A model generated the notes under the pieces. It saw only the letters and a program-made list of their open reading frames with translations. It did no database searches and had not been told where the DNA came from. Source: Paraburkholderia acidisoli (GTDB lineage Bacteria; Pseudomonadota; Gammaproteobacteria; Burkholderiales; Burkholderiaceae). Taken from it: 64,000 bases of DNA. This document shows positions 9,120 to 17,900 of the stretch, one piece after another; position 1 is the first letter of the stretch; each line of letters begins with the position of its first letter. Made by a program: the position numbers and the translations under genes. Location: assembly GCF_009789675.1 (NCBI RefSeq), contig NZ_CP046913.1:558001-622000 (forward strand). Direction: 5' to 3'.

Positions 9120-9581
9120 TCAGTTCCTGTAGAGCGCGCTGGCGAGATAGCTGCGCCGCAATTCGCGCAGCGCGATCGAGGCGATCGCACTGGCAGGCAG
9201 CGCGAGCAGCACGCCGGAGAGGCCAAATAACTGCCCGAACGCGACCAACGAGACAAACGCGAGCAGCGCGAAGATAACCGCGAGCGGATGCGGGCCGATG
9301 CGCAGGCCCACCGCCATCGGCGTAAAAAGGAAGCCTTCGATCGCGCGAACGACGCGGGATACGGCGCGTGTGAGCGGCACGCGGCGGCCGCCCGGCCGAA
9401 GCGGCGTGAGCACGAGGCGCACGAGGTGCACGAGGTACAAGAGGCCCGCCACGAGGCCGGGCGCGACCGCGATGCCGGGCCACACAAGTGCCTGACGCTG
9501 ATAAAGCGCGAGTATCGGAGTGTTCTGCGACAAAACGAAGGTTATGCGGCGCCTGGGGCGGCGGCGGTGCGCGAGCGCCAC
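9120..9581 (-). pseudogene. AI-2E-type (PerM/UPF0118) permease, internally deleted remnant
   Basis: Membrane protein fragment of about 140-153 residues; family members are about 350. The N-terminal part (ALYQRQALVWPGIAVAPGLVAGLLYL) resembles the first transmembrane segment of AI-2E family permeases. The C-terminal ~70 residues (EGFLFTP, GPHPLAVIFALLAF, GQLFG.SGVLLALPASAI, YLASALYRN) match the conserved family end. The roughly 200 central residues are missing. The start is unclear: ATG 9581 gives an Arg-rich leader, and a TTG about 15 residues later fits better. It is transcribed away from purM, and hda begins 16 bases after its stop. A full-length homologue usually occupies this place in relatives, so I read it as decay; a shortened functional protein is possible. 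Confidence 0.7.
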
Positions 9582-9616
9582 AATCGCTCGGCCGCCGGCG
9601 GCGGGGCGCCGTCAAT

Positions 9617-9638
9617 CGGTTAAAATCTCATTTTACCG
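9617..9638. promoter_or_regulatory. AT-rich dyad in the purM / permease intergenic region
   Basis: CGGTTAAAAT (9617-9626) and ATTTTACCG (9630-9638) form an inverted repeat with one extra T, 19 bases before the purM ATG. The left arm holds TAAAAT, a fair -10 box. It may be operator, promoter or both. No good -35 box was seen. Confidence 0.4.
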
Positions 9639-9656
9639 ACCTTCTGGCGCTTCCCC

Positions 9657-10730
9657 ATGAATCAACCGAAATCCGGCCCCGCTAATCACGCTTCCTCGCA
9701 GGACCAAGGCCTTTCCTACGCCGACGCTGGCGTCGACATGGTCGCGGGCGACGCGCTCGTCGACCGCATCAAGCCGTTTGCGAAGAAGACCCTGCGCGAC
9801 GGCGTCATGGGCGGAATCGGGGGTTTCGGCGCGCTGTTCGAAGTGCCGAAGAAGTACAAGGAACCTGTGCTGGTGTCCGGCACCGACGGCGTGGGCACCA
9901 AGCTGCGCCTCGCGTTTCACCTGAACAAGCACGACACGGTGGGCCAGGATCTGGTCGCCATGAGCGTGAACGACATTCTCGTGCAAGGCGCCGAGCCGCT
10001 GTTCTTCCTCGACTACTTCGCGTGCGGCAAGCTCGACGTGGACACGGCGGCGACGGTGGTGAAGGGCATTGCCGAAGGCTGCGAACTGTCGGGCTGCGCG
10101 CTGATCGGCGGCGAAACGGCGGAAATGCCGGGCATGTACCCCGACGGCGAGTACGACCTGGCCGGCTTCGCGGTGGGCGCGGTCGAAAAGAGCAAGATTA
10201 TCGACGGCAGCACGATCGTCCCCGGCGACGTGGTGCTGGGTCTGGCCTCGAGCGGCATCCACTCGAACGGTTTTTCGCTCGTGCGCAAGATCATCGAGCG
10301 CGCGCAGCCGGATCTGGCCGCCGACTTCGACGGCCGTTCGCTCGCCGACGCGCTCATGGCGCCCACGCGTATTTACGTGAAGCCGCTGCTCAAGCTGATG
10401 GAAACCATCACCGTGAAGGGCATGGCGCACATCACGGGCGGCGGGCTGGTCGAAAACATTCCGCGCGTGCTGCGCGACGGTCTCACGGCCGAACTGAACC
10501 ACGCGGCATGGCCGCTGCCGCCGCTGTTCTCGTGGCTGCAGAAGCACGGCGGTGTTGCCGATGCGGAAATGCATCGCGTGTTCAACTGCGGTATCGGCAT
10601 GGCCGTGATCGTGGCGGCAGATCAGGCCGATGCGGCTGCGGCGCTGCTGGCGGCGGCCGGTGAACAGGTGTGGAAGATTGGTGTGGTGCGCGAAAGCAAG
10701 GAAGGCGAGGCGCAGACGGTGGTGGTTTGA
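9657..10730 (+). CDS. purM: Phosphoribosylformylglycinamidine cyclo-ligase (AIR synthase)
   Basis: Fifth step of de novo purine synthesis: FGAM plus ATP gives aminoimidazole ribotide. At 357 residues it is the usual length. Family blocks seen: [35 protein letters not shown], the nucleotide/substrate loop [54 protein letters not shown], and [15 protein letters not shown] with the glycine-rich loop. It is monocistronic and divergent from the permease remnant; a Rho-independent terminator follows. The order permease-hda beside purM is typical of the family and supports the taxonomic call. Confidence 0.98.
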   Translation: MNQPKSGPANHASSQDQGLSYADAGVDMVAGDALVDRIKPFAKKTLRDGVMGGIGGFGALFEVPKKYKEPVLVSGTDGVGTKLRLAFHLNKHDTVGQDLVAMSVNDILVQGAEPLFFLDYFACGKLDVDTAATVVKGIAEGCELSGCALIGGETAEMPGMYPDGEYDLAGFAVGAVEKSKIIDGSTIVPGDVVLGLASSGIHSNGFSLVRKIIERAQPDLAADFDGRSLADALMAPTRIYVKPLLKLMETITVKGMAHITGGGLVENIPRVLRDGLTAELNHAAWPLPPLFSWLQKHGGVADAEMHRVFNCGIGMAVIVAADQADAAAALLAAAGEQVWKIGVVRESKEGEAQTVVV

Positions 10731-10758
10731 GGCTGGCGCTTAGCCTGAATTGAAGAGA

Positions 10759-10788
10759 ACGGTCAGCGAATGCTGGCCGTTTTTTTAT
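10759..10788 (+). terminator. Terminator of purM
   Basis: Stem AACGGTCAGC / GCTGGCCGTT (one G-T pair) with a GAAT loop, followed by seven T. Confidence 0.85.
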
Positions 10789-10938
10789 GGCGGCATTCTT
10801 TGGCTGCGAGGGGTGAGCAGCAAATTTTGCCGTGTCGGCGAACCAACAGGTTCGGGAAACGCGCGATGACCGCGCCCGCTGCCGTGGCAAAATGCGGCCT
10901 GCGTTGGACGGGGTCCAACGCGTTTTTCAAATCACATC

Positions 10939-11550
10939 ATGTTTCGGCGGCTGGCTGCGTTCCGCCCGAGGCATTCAGGTTTTCCGCCGATCATGTTCTT
11001 GCCGCTTCGCGCGCCGCTGCGTCGGTGCGCCGTGTTTTCGTCCGCGCTGCTCGTGGGGTTGGCCGCTTCAACAGCGGCGCTGGCCGCGCAAGCCACGAAC
11101 GGCGCCGGTGCCGCGGCTGAGTCCGCTAAAACCACGCGCACCGATTGCGTGCTGAGCGCGGCCGAATATCACCACGTCAATCCGAATATCCTGCTCGCGA
11201 TCGCTATCGTCGAAAGCCGGATGCGGCCCGACGCGAGCCATCTGAACGCAAACGGCACGAGCGACATGGGTCTCATGCAGATCAACTCGGTGCACTTGAA
11301 CGAACTCGCGAAGTACGGCGTCAAGCGCGACGATCTCTACGACGGCTGCAAGAACGTGTACACGGGCGCGTGGATTCTGCGCAAGCGGCTCAACGAATAC
11401 GGCAACACGTGGGCGGCGATCGGCGCGTATCACTCCGCCACGCCCGCGTTGCGCGACGCGTACGCCGCGCGCGTGCATTCGACGGTGCGCTGGCTGCTCG
11501 ATTCGGGCTACGCGTACCCGGAGCGGCCGGTAACGCAGGCGGCGCGGTAA
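10939..11550 (+). CDS. Secreted lytic transglycosylase, SLT family
   Basis: Periplasmic peptidoglycan hydrolase that cleaves the MurNAc-GlcNAc bond with 1,6-anhydro product. The chain is up to 203 residues, with a basic start and a signal peptide (LRRCAVFSSALLVGLAASTAALA). The mature part is one lysozyme-like domain: DCVLSAAEYHHVNPNILLAIAIVESRM contains the catalytic glutamate, followed by NGTSDMGLMQINS and the GAYHSATP strand. It is similar in size to IagB/VirB1-type enzymes. The ATG at 10993 (MFLPLRAP) is an equally good start and gives a more normal signal peptide. No secretion system is beside it. It ends at a terminator shared with the convergent sugar transferase, so it may simply border the polysaccharide locus. 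Confidence 0.9.
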   Translation: MFRRLAAFRPRHSGFPPIMFLPLRAPLRRCAVFSSALLVGLAASTAALAAQATNGAGAAAESAKTTRTDCVLSAAEYHHVNPNILLAIAIVESRMRPDASHLNANGTSDMGLMQINSVHLNELAKYGVKRDDLYDGCKNVYTGAWILRKRLNEYGNTWAAIGAYHSATPALRDAYAARVHSTVRWLLDSGYAYPERPVTQAAR

Positions 11551-11555
11551 ATAAA

Positions 11556-11586
11556 AAAGGCGAACGCAAGGTTCGCCTTTCTTTTT
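11556..11586. terminator. Bidirectional terminator between transglycosylase and polysaccharide locus
   Basis: Perfect stem AAAGGCGAAC (11556-11565) / GTTCGCCTTT (11571-11580), loop GCAAG, with A-run before and T-run after. It separates convergent genes. Confidence 0.9.
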
Positions 11587-11615
11587 TGGGGCGTTGGTTG
11601 GCCCCTTCGTATTGC

Positions 11616-13076
11616 CTAGTACGCGCCGCGTCGGCCAAACACCACGCCCACGGTGCGCCACAGGATCTTCATGTCCTGCCACGGCGACCAGCTCGTCACG
11701 TAACGGCAATCGAGATTCACGCGCGAGTTGTAGGTCACGTCGTTGCGGCCGCTCACTTGCCACAGACCCGTCATGCCGGGGCGCGCCGCATAGTAATACT
11801 GGATCGCGCTGCCGTACTTGTGCACTTCGTCGTCGACGATCGGGCGCGGCCCCACGAGGCTCATGTCGCCACGCAACACGTTGTAGAGCTGCGGCAGCTC
11901 GTCGAGGCTCGTCGCGCGCAGGATGCGGCCAATACCGGTAATGCGCGGATCGTTCTTGAGCTTGTGGTCGGCGTCCCATTCGGCGCGGGCCTGCGGATCG
12001 TTCGCGAGCAACTCTTCGAGAATGCGCTGCGAGTCCATCACCATCGAGCGGAATTTGTAGACCTTGAAGTGTTCGCCATTCGCGCCCAGACGCTTATGGC
12101 CGTAGAACACCGGACCCGGCGACGAAAGACGCACGGCCAGCGCAAGGCCGAGCATGACCGGCGAAAGCGCGAGCAGCATGGCGGCGGCGAGCGAGCGGTC
12201 GAACAGTTCCTTGAAGAGACCTTGCACGCCGGGTGCCGGCATGTGGTTCAGATCAATCGTAAGTTGTCCGAAAGTTTCACCGGTGCGATGCGAGATGAAA
12301 TTCGCGGTGGCGGGGTCGGGAATCCAGCGGATCTCGGCGGGCGCGCCGCGCAGCTGCGCGACGATGCGCTCCATGTCGTTGTAGGCGGCGAGCGGCAGCG
12401 TCAGCCACACTTCGTCAACGCGATTCGCGACCACGAATGCGCGCACTTCGTCGAGGCTCACGAGGCAGGGCACGGCGCCGTGCGCATCGCGCTTGTCTTC
12501 GGCGAAATACCCGACAACCTTGTAGCCCATGGCCGGCGCGCTCACCGTTTTCTGGTGGAAGTCCTGACCATGGCTGCCATACCCGACGATGAACACCGTC
12601 TTGGTGTTAAAGCCGTGCCCGCGAACCGCGCGCAGCGCAAAGTAAATCACCACGCGGTCGAGCACGATCAGAAGACCGGCTGAGGCCAGCCACGAAAGCG
12701 CCCATGCACGCGAGATCGAACCGCTCTGATGCACGAGGAACGCCGCGAAGAGGGCGCCGAGCCATGCCGTCAGCCACGCGCCAATGGCTTGCGCGCACAT
12801 TGCCGCCAGGCCGCGGCCGCGCCACGACTGATAAACGCCGAAATAATCGAATGCGGTAAATGCGAAAAATGCGCAGAAAAGAATACTGAAACGATATACG
12901 GCGGTTATATCGTGCGCCCAGCCGTGGACCATCGATTTAGCCGAAATGTAACCGGTAATCGCGATGATCGCGACGTCGAGAATTCGTGTGACGAATCGGC
13001 GTTTGTCGCCGCTATTGAAGCGCTTTCGAGTCGAGAGGGGCGCCAGTTCGGCGCTGATAGCTTGGGCAGGGTTCAT
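11616..13076 (-). CDS. Undecaprenyl-phosphate sugar-1-phosphate transferase (WcaJ/WbaP type), initiates repeat-unit synthesis
   Basis: Polyisoprenyl-phosphate hexose-1-phosphate transferase in the inner membrane. It puts the first sugar phosphate (usually glucose or galactose) on undecaprenyl phosphate. 486 residues. The N-terminal membrane segments lie within about residues 30-150. A Rossmann-like central domain follows (VFIVGYGSHGQDFHQKT). The C-terminal catalytic domain starts at FKELFDRSLAAAMLLALSP. It has KFRSM, NDPRITGIGRILRATSLDELPQLYNVL and MSLVGPRP, the family signature. The ATG at 13076 (MNPAQAIS) is preferred; an upstream in-frame start at 13160 adds a Cys-rich stretch without family likeness. 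It is transcribed away from the yjbE-like operon, across a 786-base intergenic region, and marks the left end of the polysaccharide locus. Confidence 0.93.
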   Translation of the reverse strand: MNPAQAISAELAPLSTRKRFNSGDKRRFVTRILDVAIIAITGYISAKSMVHGWAHDITAVYRFSILFCAFFAFTAFDYFGVYQSWRGRGLAAMCAQAIGAWLTAWLGALFAAFLVHQSGSISRAWALSWLASAGLLIVLDRVVIYFALRAVRGHGFNTKTVFIVGYGSHGQDFHQKTVSAPAMGYKVVGYFAEDKRDAHGAVPCLVSLDEVRAFVVANRVDEVWLTLPLAAYNDMERIVAQLRGAPAEIRWIPDPATANFISHRTGETFGQLTIDLNHMPAPGVQGLFKELFDRSLAAAMLLALSPVMLGLALAVRLSSPGPVFYGHKRLGANGEHFKVYKFRSMVMDSQRILEELLANDPQARAEWDADHKLKNDPRITGIGRILRATSLDELPQLYNVLRGDMSLVGPRPIVDDEVHKYGSAIQYYYAARPGMTGLWQVSGRNDVTYNSRVNLDCRYVTSWSPWQDMKILWRTVGVVFGRRGAY

Positions 13077-13862
13077 GGGTGCAACCTGGGTAGCGGTCTC
13101 AAAACCAGCACAACATGGATCGAAACGGAGCACGCGGCACATGCTGCATGTGCTTTGCACTCCTCACGAATACGTAAAGCTGTGGAAATGACTAGAGCAA
13201 GCGGCCCGTTACGACGGTCGCGCGCGCAGGCCCGCTGGCCGCGCACACGCGTCGGGACGCTGCGCCATACCGGTTGCGAAAAAGAGGAGAGGACGTTCGC
13301 TCGCCAACGCCCAGCAACGCTGAGCGCTGCGGTAATTGCCATTGCGAACTTGCGCTGTCATGCCGTGCGAACGCGCGCAGCGAATCCACTGCGGGTCGGG
13401 CAGTGATAAGCGATTGCATGCGACGTATTCCCCGTAGTTCTTTTTGTTCCCCGTTGCCATTTTTAATGACTTGCGTTTTATGCCAGCGCTTTTGCCGTAC
13501 TTTTCCTTGAGCTGGCGATTGGCGTCAATTATCGATGAACTCGATGCCTGTGCAACAAAATTTTTCAAATATCTCACGAGGTTGTGAGAATTTGGAGGTT
13601 GGTTAAACGTTTGCGCCCCTGCCAGCCTTACAGGTTCGATTCAAGGCGCATTAGAGGTGTTGGTGCGGTACAACATTTGCTAACGAGACTTTTTTCTGTC
13701 CTGGAGGAACAGGTAGGCTACGCCGCGTGGGAAAAGCGCCGGGATTAAGTCAGACGTCACCCGTTGTCATGTCAGATTCTTTTGACATCTGATGTTGGTG
13801 TTTGTTAGATTCTGCGTCCTACGGGGTTTGCACTCTCTTCTACAAGAGCGGGATTGTCAAAA
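13077..13862. other. Long divergent control region of the polysaccharide locus
   Basis: 786 bases between the sugar-phosphate transferase (minus) and the small secreted protein gene (plus), with no convincing gene. The best minus-strand frame here (13209-13577) has no family likeness and poor composition. Base composition falls to AT-rich patches around 13500-13600. The right end holds a good sigma70-type promoter and overlapping inverted repeats (listed separately). The region is long enough for several regulator sites or an untranslated leader. Confidence 0.6.
13769..13810 (+). promoter_or_regulatory. Sigma70-type promoter with overlapping dyads, upstream of yjbE-like gene
   Basis: TTGACA at 13782-13787, 17-base spacer, TTAGAT at 13805-13810, about 52 bases before the ATG. 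The -35 box lies inside two overlapping inverted repeats: ATGTCA-N8-TGACAT (13769-13788) and TCAGAT-N9-ATCTGA (13772-13792). This is what an operator for a dimeric repressor or activator would look like. It probably drives the operon 13863-21840. Confidence 0.65.
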
Positions 13863-14165
13863 ATGAAAATCAAGAATCTGATCGCGATGGCCGTTGTTTC
13901 CAGCATGGCGCTGGCTCCTCTGGCTCAAGCTCAAACGGCTCCGGCTCCTGCTGCTACGGCGGGCACGGGTACGGGCGCTGGTGGTACGGGCGCAGGCGCA
14001 GCAGGCGCGGCGGGTGCGGCCGGCGCAGCGGGTATGAGCGTTGGCGCTATTGCTGCCGTTTCGGTGGTGGCAGTCGCAGCAGTGGCAGCAGGCGTTGCTG
14101 CCGCTACGAGCAGCAGCAGCAACAACACGGCTGCTACGGCGACCTCCACGTCGACGACGCGTTAA
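13863..14165 (+). CDS. Small exported Ala/Gly-rich protein, YjbE/GfcA-like
   Basis: 100 residues: a clear signal peptide (MKIKNLIAMAVVSSMALAPLAQAQ), a Pro/Ala then Gly/Ala/Thr repeat (AGAAGAAGAAGAAG), a hydrophobic stretch VGAIAAVSVVAVAAVAAG at about residues 60-78 and a Ser/Thr/Asn tail. It has the size, position and composition of E. coli YjbE, the first gene of yjbEFGH exopolysaccharide operons, and the next genes match YjbF, YjbG and YjbH. Low complexity makes sequence homology impossible to prove by eye; the call rests on context. A TTG start three codons earlier (13854) is possible; the ATG is preferred. A strong hairpin follows the stop. Its job in polymer secretion is not known even in E. 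coli. Confidence 0.75.
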   Translation: MKIKNLIAMAVVSSMALAPLAQAQTAPAPAATAGTGTGAGGTGAGAAGAAGAAGAAGMSVGAIAAVSVVAVAAVAAGVAAATSSSSNNTAATATSTSTTR

Positions 14166-14190
14166 TCTTTCCCAATTCCGGATAGATAGT

Positions 14191-14222
14191 CACGGAGGTT
14201 CCGCGTAAGCGGAACCTCCGTG
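14191..14222 (+). other. Perfect 14-bp hairpin between yjbE-like and yjbF-like genes
   Basis: Arms CACGGAGGTTCCGC (14191-14204) and GCGGAACCTCCGTG (14209-14222) with a GTAA tetraloop, 26 bases after the stop codon and 47 before the next ATG. No T-run follows, so it is not a standard terminator. In an operon whose first gene codes a tiny abundant secreted protein, such a hairpin could protect the 3' end of a processed short mRNA or attenuate read-through. Confidence 0.8.
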
Positions 14223-14268
14223 TGTTCGTCTGGCTCCCGATTCTCTTTCTAAGTAGTCCGCAATAAAC

Positions 14269-14943
14269 ATGCGTTCGCTGCTGCTCGGTCTCGCCTGTGC
14301 GATTCTGCTATCGGCGTGTTCGAGTTCGCTGGAAGGAATTGGCGACGCCTGGCACTTCGTGCATTCGACTCGCTCGTCCAACAATCTGGACTCGACGCGT
14401 CTCGATCCCAAATTTACCTATTTGCGCATTACGGTTCACGGCCGTTCTACGCTCATGGTGCTCGGCTATACAGATCCCGATCCGCACGGTCCGATCGAAG
14501 TCTGGTATAGCGCGGGCTCGGAAGTCCTGCGCTTGCAGAACGGGCGAGTCGTGGGGAGCGCCGGTTTGCCCATGAACTGGTCCAGCGTGCGTTATTCCGC
14601 GGTGCCGGCATGGCGCGAGATCACGGCTCCCGTGACACTGGAGCGTACGCGTGACGTCATGCCGAACTATGACTTCGGCGTGCAGGACGTGCTGACGCTT
14701 GCGCCGATCAAACCGCCTTCGAGCTCCGACCTCGCCGATCTTCCCGCCGACAAACTCGCGTGGTTTGCCGAGTCGTCGCGCACGTCGAGCGCGCGCGATG
14801 CGCTGCCCCCTGCGCGCTACGCGGTCGAGCAACTCAATGGACAGTCGGTCGCCGTGTATGGCGAGCAGTGTTTCGCCAAATCGTTCTGCTTGAGCTGGCA
14901 ACGCTGGCCTGCGCGTTTGCCAGTCGAGAGTAACGGTGAATAA
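14269..14943 (+). CDS. YjbF/GfcB-like outer-membrane lipoprotein
   Basis: 224-residue lipoprotein with a short signal and lipobox LLSAC (Cys17). The mature chain resembles the YjbF/GfcB (DUF2886) family: repeated short beta-strand-like stretches (YLRITVHGRSTLMVLGYTD, EVWYSAGSEVLRLQNGRVVGSAGLPMNW) and a C-terminal QCFAKSFCLSWQRWP with two cysteines. In E. coli the homologue is needed for yjb or group 4 capsule polymer secretion; its exact role is unknown. It is the second gene of the operon. The stop overlaps the GTG start of the next gene by 8 bases, so the two are probably translationally coupled. Confidence 0.85.
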   Translation: MRSLLLGLACAILLSACSSSLEGIGDAWHFVHSTRSSNNLDSTRLDPKFTYLRITVHGRSTLMVLGYTDPDPHGPIEVWYSAGSEVLRLQNGRVVGSAGLPMNWSSVRYSAVPAWREITAPVTLERTRDVMPNYDFGVQDVLTLAPIKPPSSSDLADLPADKLAWFAESSRTSSARDALPPARYAVEQLNGQSVAVYGEQCFAKSFCLSWQRWPARLPVESNGE

Positions 14944-17900
14944 AGACCGCTTCCCCGGCCAGCGACGCGCGACTTACCTCACGACCTGCCTGATTGCCTG
15001 TGGCCTGCCTTTTCCGGCGATTGCCGGCGAATCGCTGATCGTCACGCAGCCCATGCATCTCGGCGACTGGCTCGCCGGGCGCGTCAACGCGCAAGCCACC
15101 GCCGCGCCGCAAACCGATAACCCGCTTTATCCGCAGGGTGTGAGCTGGTTCGCGCACCGCGAACTCGCCTTGCAGGAAGCGCAACGCCAGCAACTGCTGC
15201 TCGATATCGGCGCGCTGCGCGACAAAGATCCGACTCGCTCGATAGCGCGCGACGCGGTGTACGGCCTTGTCGACGCACGTTCGGCAACGGGCCGCGTTTC
15301 GCTCAAGAGCGGCGATGGGCGCTGGCTGCAAGGCAATCCGGCGAGCGACCCGATGCTCCAGCCGGGCGATATCGTCAAGATTCCGGACCGGCCGCAGACG
15401 GTCACGGTGATCCGCTCGACGGGATCGCTTTGTGTGATCCCGTTCCAGGCCAACGCGGAGGCGCTGCACTACGTGCTCGCCTGCAATTCGCACGCGAGTC
15501 CGGATACCGCATGGATCGCGCAGCCCGACGGCACGGTGTCGCGTTTCAACATCGCGCTGTGGAATCGCGAGCAACAGGACGCGCCCGCGCCGGGCGCGTG
15601 GATCTGGGCGCCCGATCGCGGCGAGCAATGGCCCGACGATATTTCGCAGCGCATCGCCACGTTCTTCGCGACGCAAGGCGTGTCCGAAACCGACGATCCG
15701 CGCATGCGCCCCACGGTGGATATGCCCGTTCCGCCGCCGAGCATGGCGGCGCGCTCGCGTGATTTCCCCATCACGGGCGGCGATTGGGGCAGCGTAGGCA
15801 TTCTGCAAACGCCGACGGCGCGGATGAATCCAGCCGGCGAGGCGTCGTTCAGCGTGTCGACGGTGAATCCGTACACGCGCATCAACGTCATGATGCAGCC
15901 GGTCGATTTTCTCGAGTTCGGCTTCCGCTATACCGACATTTCGAACCAGGCGTACGGCCCGGCCGACTGGAGCGGTTCGCAGTCGTACAAGGACAAGAGC
16001 GTCGATGCAAAGCTGCGGCTCTGGAAAGAGTCGGCCTATATTCCCGAGGTTTCGGTGGGTGTTCGCGACCTTGCGGGCACGGGCCTGTTCTCGGGCGAAT
16101 ACGTGGTCGCGAGCAAGCGCACCGGCGACTTCGACTGGAGCGCGGGCCTTGGCTGGGGTTACGTCGGCAATCGCGGCAATTTGCCGAATCCGCTTTCGAT
16201 CGCGAGCAGCCGCTTCAACAATCGTACGGGCAGTGACGGTACGGGCACGCTCTCGAACTCGTATTTCCGCGGACGTACCTCGCTGTTCGGCGGCGTGCAG
16301 TATCAAACGCCCATCGACAAGCTGATTCTCAAGCTCGAGTACGACGGCAATAATTACCAGCACGAGCCCTTTGGCGAAACGCTCAAGGACAAATCCCCGT
16401 TCAACGTGGGCTTTGTGTATCGCGCGACCTCGTATCTGGATCTGAGCGCGGCGTTCGAGCGCGGCAGCCGCCTGATGCTCGGTTTCTCGCTACACGGCAA
16501 CTTCCGCAACGCCGAAACGATGAAGGTCGGCGACCCGAAGCCTCTGCCGATTACGCCGCCGCCCGTCGCCTCCAAGGTCAATATGGCGGCGCCGCGTTCG
16601 GAACTCTCCGATGTGTCGGCCGCGAATTTCGCGCCTGCGCCGACCGACGTGAAGGAAGTGGATGCGAGCGCGACGCCGGCCGTGGCAAATGCACCCGCTA
16701 CGCGAACGTTGCACTTGCAACCGGTCGTGATGCCGGAGCCAACCCAGGCCGGAGATCAAACGCAAGCGCCGATTGTTGCGCCCGAACCCGCCACTGACTG
16801 GCATAAGCTCGCCGACGATCTCTATGCGCAGATGCATTGGCGCGTCGTGAGCGTGCGGCGCCGCGGCGAGGATCTGCTCGTCGAATTCGACAACCCGGAC
16901 GCGTTCTACATCCAGGCAACGCTCGATCGCGGCGCGAATGTGCTCAATCGCGAGGCGCCGGCCGGTATTCGGACGTTCACGCTGCAAGTGCGCCAGCGCG
17001 GTATGGCGACGGCGACGTACACCATCAATCGCGACGCGTGGTACGCAAGCCACGCCCGCGTGGTGACGCCGAGCGAGAGCACGCCGGTGGTGGTGCAGCG
17101 TCCGCCGCTGACCACGCAACAGGTGGACGGCATAGATCAGGTGTTCGCCGAAGCGCCCAAACGCTTTTCGGGTTCGATCGGGCCGGGCTACGCGCAGTCG
17201 TTCGGTGGCCCGAATGGCTTCCTCTACGAGATTTCGGCGGTGGCTTCGGGCGAGATGCGCCTCACGCGAACTTCGTGGATCGCGGGCGCGATCAACTTCG
17301 ACCTGCTCGACAACTACGGCAAGTACAAGGCCGACACGGTTAGCTCGCTGCCGCCGGTGCGCACGGATATTCGCCAGTACGTCACGAGTTCGCGCGTGAC
17401 GATTCCGATGCTTCAGGCGACCAAGGTGGGCCGTGTGGGCGAAAGCGGTTTCTACAGCGTCTACGGCGGTCTGCTCGAAAGCATGTTCGCGGGCGTGGGC
17501 GCCGAATATCTGTATCGCCCGTACGGTAGCCATTTCGCGATTGGTATCGACGGTAACGAAGTTCAGCAGCGCGGCTTCCGCCAGGACTTCTCGATGCTGA
17601 GCTACCGCACGTTCACGGGCCATATCACCGCGTACTGGGATACGGGCTGGCAAGGTATTCAGGCGAACGTGAGTTTCGGGCGCTATCTCGCACGCGATGT
17701 GGGTGTGACTGTGGACGTTTCGCGACGCTTCCGCAACGGCGTCACGATGGGCGCGTACTTTACGAAGACCAATGTATCGAGCGCGCAATTCGGCGAAGGC
17801 AGTTTCGATAAGGGCATTTATCTCAGCTTCCCGTTCGACATCATGCTCTCGCGCTCGACGGGCGATTCGGGCCGCGCGCTCTGGGAGCCGCTGCTGCGTG

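Noticed and set aside
10939..11550. Transglycosylase as part of a type III/IV secretion system
   Set aside because: It is IagB/VirB1-sized, but no secretion genes flank it and terminators isolate it on both sides.
13209..13577. 122-residue minus-strand frame in the polysaccharide control region
   Set aside because: No family resemblance, uneven composition, no ribosome-binding site. It cannot be told from chance.
13600..13862. RfaH ops/JUMPstart element upstream of the polysaccharide operon
   Set aside because: Searched for GGCGGTAG by eye; only a partial GGTAG is present, so no claim is made.
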